Under the pieces are notes generated by a model, which was not told where the DNA came from, did not search any database, and saw only the letters and a program-made list of their open reading frames with translations. A DNA stretch of 64,000 nt from Janthinobacterium sp. TB1-E2 (GTDB taxonomy: Bacteria > Pseudomonadota > Gammaproteobacteria > Burkholderiales > Burkholderiaceae_D), in assembly GCF_036885605.1 (NCBI RefSeq), contig NZ_CP142523.1:3286001-3350000 (forward strand), given 5' to 3'. Shown here in pieces: positions 59,484-64,000 of this stretch. A program made the translations under genes and the position numbers. The stretch's first letter is position 1. The number at the start of each line of letters is the position of its first letter.

Positions 59484-60578
59484 ATGTCAGGTAGAAAGAA
59501 GCTTGCCGCAGCAATCGTATTGGGCACGTTGTTGTCGTTGCACGCCTTTGCGGCGGAGGACACCGCGTTGAACGCGGCCGATCGCACGGCGATCGTGCAG
59601 ACACTGGCAGTGAAAATGAACGCGAATTACATCGAGCCAGCGGTGGCCGAACGGGTCGGCATTGCGATTACCAGGAAAAATGCCGAAGGAGGCTATGCGA
59701 CCGCCGCCAACGTGAAGGCCTTCAGTGCGGCGCTGGCGAAGGACTTGCGGGAATTGAGCGGTGACTTGCATTTCGGCGCCGCGTTTTACGAAGGTCTTCG
59801 TGAGCGCAGCGGTGCCGATGAACTGCCTAGCCGCGCCAAGATTGACGAATGGCGCGACCAGACCGCGCGGCGCGGCTATGACATCGAGAAGATCGAACGC
59901 CTTCCCGGCAACGTCGGCTACATCGAGCTGCGCGGCTTCGGCGGACCGGAATTCGTCGCTGCGGCGTACACGGCGGCGATGTCGCTCATGGCGGGGACGG
60001 ATGCGCTGATCCTCGACCTGCGCCGCAACGGCGGCGGCAGCCCGGCCAGCGTGGCTTACCTGATGAGTCATTTCTTCCCGTTCGGCGACGAGCGTCACCT
60101 GATCGACATGTACGATCGCCCGACCGGTACGACGCGGCAGTTCTGGACCGTGAAGACGGTCGCACAGCGTTACGACAAGCCGGTGTACGTGCTGACCTCG
60201 GCCCGCACGTTTTCCGGCGGGGAAGATTTCTCCTATGGCATCCAGGCGCAGAAACGGGGGACGGTGGTAGGAGAGACCACCGGCGGCGGTTCCAATCCCG
60301 TGAGCTGGTACAACGTAGGGCAGGACATCATTGTCGCGATTCCGACCGCGCGCACGACCAATGCCGTCACCAAAACCAACTGGGAGCATGTCGGCGTGAA
60401 GCCGGACATCGCCGTGCCCGCGGCACAGGCGCTGCAGACGGCGCATGTCGCCATCCTGCGCAACCTGGTGTCATCGGCCAAGGAGGGCAACGAGCGCAAG
60501 GAACTGCAGCGCGTGCTGGCGATGACGGAGAAGGGGGAGTCCGAGAAGCCGGTCTACACGCTCAGGGGCGAGCGTTGA
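59484..60578 (+). CDS. S41-family (C-terminal processing type) peptidase, exported
   Basis: The 364-residue protein has a signal peptide (KKLAAAIVLGTLLSLHAFAA) and an N-terminal helical domain. The tail-specific protease domain has its nucleophile in TSARTFSGGEDFSYG and the lysine region in QKRGTVVGETTGGG. No PDZ domain is seen, unlike CtpA, so it resembles the shorter IRBP-like S41 group. GGAGG lies six bases before ATG 59484. It follows the MarR regulator. Confidence 0.86.
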   Translation: MSGRKKLAAAIVLGTLLSLHAFAAEDTALNAADRTAIVQTLAVKMNANYIEPAVAERVGIAITRKNAEGGYATAANVKAFSAALAKDLRELSGDLHFGAAFYEGLRERSGADELPSRAKIDEWRDQTARRGYDIEKIERLPGNVGYIELRGFGGPEFVAAAYTAAMSLMAGTDALILDLRRNGGGSPASVAYLMSHFFPFGDERHLIDMYDRPTGTTRQFWTVKTVAQRYDKPVYVLTSARTFSGGEDFSYGIQAQKRGTVVGETTGGGSNPVSWYNVGQDIIVAIPTARTTNAVTKTNWEHVGVKPDIAVPAAQALQTAHVAILRNLVSSAKEGNERKELQRVLAMTEKGESEKPVYTLRGER

Positions 60579-60600
60579 TATCGCGAAGCTGATCAAGTGC

Positions 60601-60701
60601 GTAGGTCGGATTAGCGGCGGCACGCCGCGTAATCCGACACTACTGAGCCAACAATGGCGTCGGATTACGCTACGCTAATCCGACCTACGTGTCCGACCTA
60701 C
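60601..60701. repeat. REP-like palindromes (GTAG foot)
   Basis: Copy 60601-60639 is in plus orientation and copy 60658-60688 in minus orientation. A short truncated copy follows at 60689-60701. The cluster lies in the convergent gap after the S41 gene. Confidence 0.85.
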
Positions 60702-60776
60702 GTGAATGATCGGAAATGGGCTGTGCGTTTTTGACGTCAACGCACGCCACGACGCCTCTGAAAACCGTCGCGAGCA

Positions 60777-60846
60777 AGCCCAATGTCGGGTTGAGTAGCG
60801 CAGCCGTACTTTAGTACGGCGAGCAACGCCGACCCGAGAGTGGGCT
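60777..60846. repeat. Nested inverted-repeat element with GCCGTACT core
   Basis: AGCCCA (60777-60782) pairs with TGGGCT (60841-60846), TCGGGT (60786-60791) with ACCCGA (60832-60837), and GCCGTACT (60803-60810) with AGTACGGC (60813-60820). The core GCCGTACT matches that of the terminator repeat at 50559-50638. The element sits 30 bases from the stop of the REC-TPR gene. Confidence 0.65.
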
Positions 60847-60876
60847 GCGCAGCAGGTTTGCAGTGCGTCCTTCACA

Positions 60877-62502
60877 TCAGGTAGCAATACCATACTTGTG
60901 CTGCGTCGCCTCGTACTGCTGCTTGAGCGACTCGAGCTTCGGATGCTTGGGATCGATCTTGCGGATCACCTGCATCTGGTGTTGCGCCTGTTCGGCCAGC
61001 GGGGCTTCCCAGCCCAGCATGTTGAGCTGGCGCAGGATGGCGTCGACGGAGGCGAACAGCACGGGCAGGTTGCCTGGGGTTTTGCGCAGGGCCTGACGCA
61101 GCACGAATACGGCTCCCTTGAGCTCTCCGCTTTCCGACTTGCTGGCCGCATCCTGCATCAGTTCCTGTACCTGGTTCGTGATTTGCTGGCCCATGCCTTG
61201 CGCCAGGTCGTGGCGGCCCGCCTTTTCAAAGACATCGACGGCCGCTTCCATCGTCACGTCGCTGTCGGCTTCGTTGACGAGTTTCATCATGACGTCGGAC
61301 GCCGCCTGTTCCAGGTTGTTTTTCAGGCAGCTTTGCACGAGGCCCACCTTCAGCTGCGTCGACAGGCCCCGTGCCGTGTCCAGGGCGGCGGCGGCCAGTT
61401 GCAGTTCGGTGGCGGCGGCGATGTCGTTGCCCGACAATTCATGCAGCATGGCGGCCGAGATGGCGCGGCACGCTTCCACGTTGGCGCCGCCGCGCAAGGA
61501 GCGCTCCATGTCGCGCAGCACGCCGCTCGCTTGCGGTGCATCGCCTTTCTTGACCAGCGTTTTGACCAGATTCACATGATCTTCGGGATCGCGGAATTCC
61601 GAGTATTTGGCTTTCGTCACCACCTGCTTGTAGGCCCGTTCGGCCGCGCCGATGTCGCCCGTGTCGAAGGCGATGCCGCCCAGGTGGCGCAAGCGGCGTA
61701 CCATGTGCGGCGAGATGGCCACCGCGTCCTCGAGGATTTTCTTCGCCTGCAGCTGCTGGCCCATGGCTTCATGGTTTTGCGCCAGCAGGTCGTAGGCGGC
61801 CATGAAGCGGGGATAGACCTCCACCAGTTCCAGCAGCGCGTCCTGCGCCTCTTCGTGGCGCTGCTGTTCGAACAGGGTGCGCGCCAGTCCCAGGTGGGCC
61901 CAGGCCATGGGGCGGGTGGCCAGCATGTCGGCGTACAGCTGTTCCGCTTCCTTCCATTCGTCCAGGGCGATGTGCAGCTCGGCGCGCAGGCGGGCGAAAT
62001 CGGCCGCCAGGCGCGGGTGCTGCAGTTCGGCTGCGCGGCAGCTTTTCACGGCTTCGCGCAAGTCGCCCTTGTCGATCAGCTGATAGGTCGGCAGGAAAAT
62101 GGCGCGCCGCTCGATGGCGCGCGCGATGCGTCCGCTCAGCACGTCGACGGTGAACGGTTTCAATATGTAGTCGGACGGAGTCAGTTCGGCCGCGCTGATC
62201 ACTTTGCTGTGGATGGCTTCCGAGGTCAGCATGATGAAGATCGTCCACAGGCCGATCAGCTTATGGTGGCGCAAGTCTTCCAGCAATTGCTGGCCATCCT
62301 GGCCGTCCGTGCCGCTGCCAAGATCGTATTCGCACAGGATGATGTCGAACGGTTTCTTCGTCAGCAAGCGGATGGCCGTGCCGGCATTGACGGCATATTC
62401 CACCTTGGTGATGGCAGCCTGATTCAGCATATTGTGCAGATTGCCCCGCATGCTGGGGTTCGGGTCGACGATCAGGACAGATAAGTCGCTAGTTTCTGGC
62501 AT
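60877..62502 (-). CDS. Response regulator with TPR domain (REC-TPR)
   Basis: The 541-residue protein has a REC domain (residues 1-130) with phospho-acceptor Asp60 in ILCEYDLG, acidic Asp13 and the Lys in YILKPF, followed by about ten TPR-like helical repeats (145-540). It has no DNA-binding domain, so it acts by protein contact. No histidine kinase gene is adjacent. It is divergent from the diguanylate cyclase gene at 62851. Confidence 0.88.
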   Translation of the reverse strand: MPETSDLSVLIVDPNPSMRGNLHNMLNQAAITKVEYAVNAGTAIRLLTKKPFDIILCEYDLGSGTDGQDGQQLLEDLRHHKLIGLWTIFIMLTSEAIHSKVISAAELTPSDYILKPFTVDVLSGRIARAIERRAIFLPTYQLIDKGDLREAVKSCRAAELQHPRLAADFARLRAELHIALDEWKEAEQLYADMLATRPMAWAHLGLARTLFEQQRHEEAQDALLELVEVYPRFMAAYDLLAQNHEAMGQQLQAKKILEDAVAISPHMVRRLRHLGGIAFDTGDIGAAERAYKQVVTKAKYSEFRDPEDHVNLVKTLVKKGDAPQASGVLRDMERSLRGGANVEACRAISAAMLHELSGNDIAAATELQLAAAALDTARGLSTQLKVGLVQSCLKNNLEQAASDVMMKLVNEADSDVTMEAAVDVFEKAGRHDLAQGMGQQITNQVQELMQDAASKSESGELKGAVFVLRQALRKTPGNLPVLFASVDAILRQLNMLGWEAPLAEQAQHQMQVIRKIDPKHPKLESLKQQYEATQHKYGIAT

Positions 62503-62850
62503 TGTTCAGCTCTCGTTCATCTGTTCGGTCATTTGCGGGAACTCTTCTTATATGTCTCGGCCTGGCAGTATTGTTTTTTATCAGCATACTGCAAAGCTGC
62601 CCGGCACTGCCAGCAAAATGCGTGCAATCGGGTGCGGGGCAGGGCGCAAGGCGCATCCGATGGCGCGCAGCGTTGTATTTCATGGCGCCGTTGTGCTGCG
62701 CGCCAGTGCCGACGCCGCAAATTCCAGCACATAGTTGACTAGCATGATAGTATCCTAATTACAACTAATGTTGGATGCCGCACAACCTTGCGGCCAGGCA
62801 TGCGCAAGGCTGTACCGGGCGCTTTTCTTCTTTCTGGTGTCGATACCCGT
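62503..62850. other. Divergent promoter gap before the diguanylate cyclase gene
   Basis: No gene is supported in these 348 bases. TTGACT at 62735-62740 followed by TAATTA at 62756-62761 is the best promoter-like pair, with a short 15-base spacer. Confidence 0.35.
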
Positions 62851-63915
62851 ATGCGTGTTCCTGATCTTTCTTCCCTGCGCCGCGTTGCCGTTCCCCTCGC
62901 ATTTGGCGGCAACAGCGAACAGCAGCATACCTATTTTGCGGAATTGCACCGGGTCGGCATGGTCACGCAAGTGCTGGGCATCATCGCCTTCAGCTTGACG
63001 TGGCTGCTGATGCCGCCTACCTACCATCCGAACCTCACGCATGCCGTGCTGGCGCTGCTGGGCATGCTGATCAGCCTGGTCGTGCGCTACCGCTGCACCA
63101 CCTTGCCCATGCTGACGATTACCGGCGCCTGCGCCGTGCTGGCCCTGACTTTCGGCTTGCGCACCATGGCCGACGCCGTCCAGCACGCCAGCTTCTGGGT
63201 CTTGCCGGTGGGCGTCTTCATGACCCTGGCCATCGCCTCCATCTTCAATGGCGGTCTCAGCTACCTGGCCGTGGTGGCCGGCGTTTGGTGGAACGTGGGC
63301 CATGGCCTGTATCCCGTCAACGAGGGCTTGCCCGACCAGTCCTGGGCGCCCTTGATGATCGCCGTCAGCGTGCTGTTCGGGCTGGCACTGAATGTCAGCT
63401 TCAGTTTATTGCGTTTGCGCAACTATCACTCCAAGGTGGAATTGACGCGGCTCGCCTTCCAGGACAGTTTGACGGGTTTGAACAACCGCCGCATGTTCAC
63501 GCAGCGCGCCCAGCAGATGCATGGCGCAAGCCATGGCGGCATGCTGCATTTCCTGATGATCGACATCGACAATTTCAAGATCATCAACGACCAGCAGGGC
63601 CACGATGCGGGCGACGCGGTGCTCGTGCGCACGGCCGCCGTCATCGCGGACAAGGCCCAGGGCCATCTGTGCGGCCGCCTGGGCGGCGAGGAATTCGGCA
63701 TCGTCTACGCGGGCGACCGGGAAGACGCGCGCGCCTTTGCAGGCTCCCTGGTCGAAGCCGTCAGCCAGGCTTTCCTGGCAGCCCAGTTCGTGTCGATCAG
63801 CGTGGGCGTGGCCGAGCTGGACCGGAACAAGGAGCTGGGCCACAGCTACCGGCTGGCCGACGAGGCCCTGTACCTGGCCAAGCGGCAAGGCAAGAACCGC
63901 TATGTGATCGCCTGA
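62851..63915 (+). CDS. Membrane diguanylate cyclase (GGDEF)
   Basis: The 354-residue protein has about six N-terminal membrane helices (within residues 35-185) and a C-terminal GGDEF domain with the intact GGEEF active site (CGRLGGEEFGIV). It makes cyclic-di-GMP from GTP. The ATG at 62851 (MRVPDLSSLRR) is chosen without ribosome-site support; ATG 62800 or TTG 62788 would lengthen the N-terminus. With the EAL-CBS-GGDEF gene at the left edge, the window holds two c-di-GMP proteins. Confidence 0.88.
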   Translation: MRVPDLSSLRRVAVPLAFGGNSEQQHTYFAELHRVGMVTQVLGIIAFSLTWLLMPPTYHPNLTHAVLALLGMLISLVVRYRCTTLPMLTITGACAVLALTFGLRTMADAVQHASFWVLPVGVFMTLAIASIFNGGLSYLAVVAGVWWNVGHGLYPVNEGLPDQSWAPLMIAVSVLFGLALNVSFSLLRLRNYHSKVELTRLAFQDSLTGLNNRRMFTQRAQQMHGASHGGMLHFLMIDIDNFKIINDQQGHDAGDAVLVRTAAVIADKAQGHLCGRLGGEEFGIVYAGDREDARAFAGSLVEAVSQAFLAAQFVSISVGVAELDRNKELGHSYRLADEALYLAKRQGKNRYVIA

Positions 63916-64000
63916 TGACCGGCTGAGGGTGTTGTTGCAGTGTCAAAAACTGCCGCTGTGAGGGGCAAAACGGTGGCAAAGGGCCAAGTTCCGGTCATAA

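Overview
The window is high-GC, densely coded DNA from a betaproteobacterium. The most likely source is the Oxalobacteraceae (Janthinobacterium/Massilia/Duganella-like). This is inferred from gene content and order (tig-clpP-clpX-lon-hupB-tRNA-Asp-ppiD, thrC-moeA-moaD, hpnCDE), protein character and codon use; no database search was possible.

Layout. 1-1811: 3'-truncated EAL-CBS-GGDEF cyclic-di-GMP protein. 2079-4289: exported prolyl-oligopeptidase-family peptidase. 4383-9493 (minus strand): a tightly overlapping five-gene cassette of the STM4015-STM4014-STM4013-STM4012-STM4011 type (leucine-rich-repeat protein, ATP-grasp enzyme, sulfatase/phosphatase-fold hydrolase, two radical SAM enzymes), a conserved system of unknown product. 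9584-14046: threonine and serine catabolism (XRE-cupin regulator, kbl, SDR-type tdh, sdaA). 14203-18463: AAA ATPase, thrC, moeA, moaD and a small membrane protein. 18616-21648: flavoprotein, then a DUF2807/HAAS-type envelope gene pair with a 51-residue membrane peptide. 21773-24900: hpnC-hpnD-hpnE squalene synthesis. 25189-29447: RND efflux pair. 29621: tRNA-Leu. 29763-31467 (minus strand): a two-gene locus with a 60-residue His/Asp-tailed peptide and an HExxH protein that looks like an alpha-ketoglutarate/HExxH peptide hydroxylase, with an FNR-type box upstream. 32068-41376: housekeeping proteostasis block (tig, clpP, clpX, lon, hupB, two tRNA-Asp, ppiD). 41606-44699: TesA-like esterase, orphan YbbA-like ATPase, nnr. 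44832-54049: 5-oxoprolinase, AraC regulator with divergent zinc alcohol dehydrogenase, PQQ glucose dehydrogenase and TetR regulator. 54041-58860: AT-richer accessory island with an IS1182-family element and unrecognised small genes. 58911-60578: MarR regulator and S41 protease. 60877-63915: REC-TPR response regulator and a membrane diguanylate cyclase.

Six loci carry REP-like palindromes with a GTAG foot, four of them in gaps between convergent genes. One supplies the last codons and stop of the STM4011-type gene. Two other nested-hairpin repeat types also occur.

The two most interesting loci are the STM4011-4015 cassette and the HExxH/precursor pair. Both look like peptide- or protein-modification systems in which a small or tailed substrate is encoded directly beside its enzymes. 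Their chemistry here is inference.
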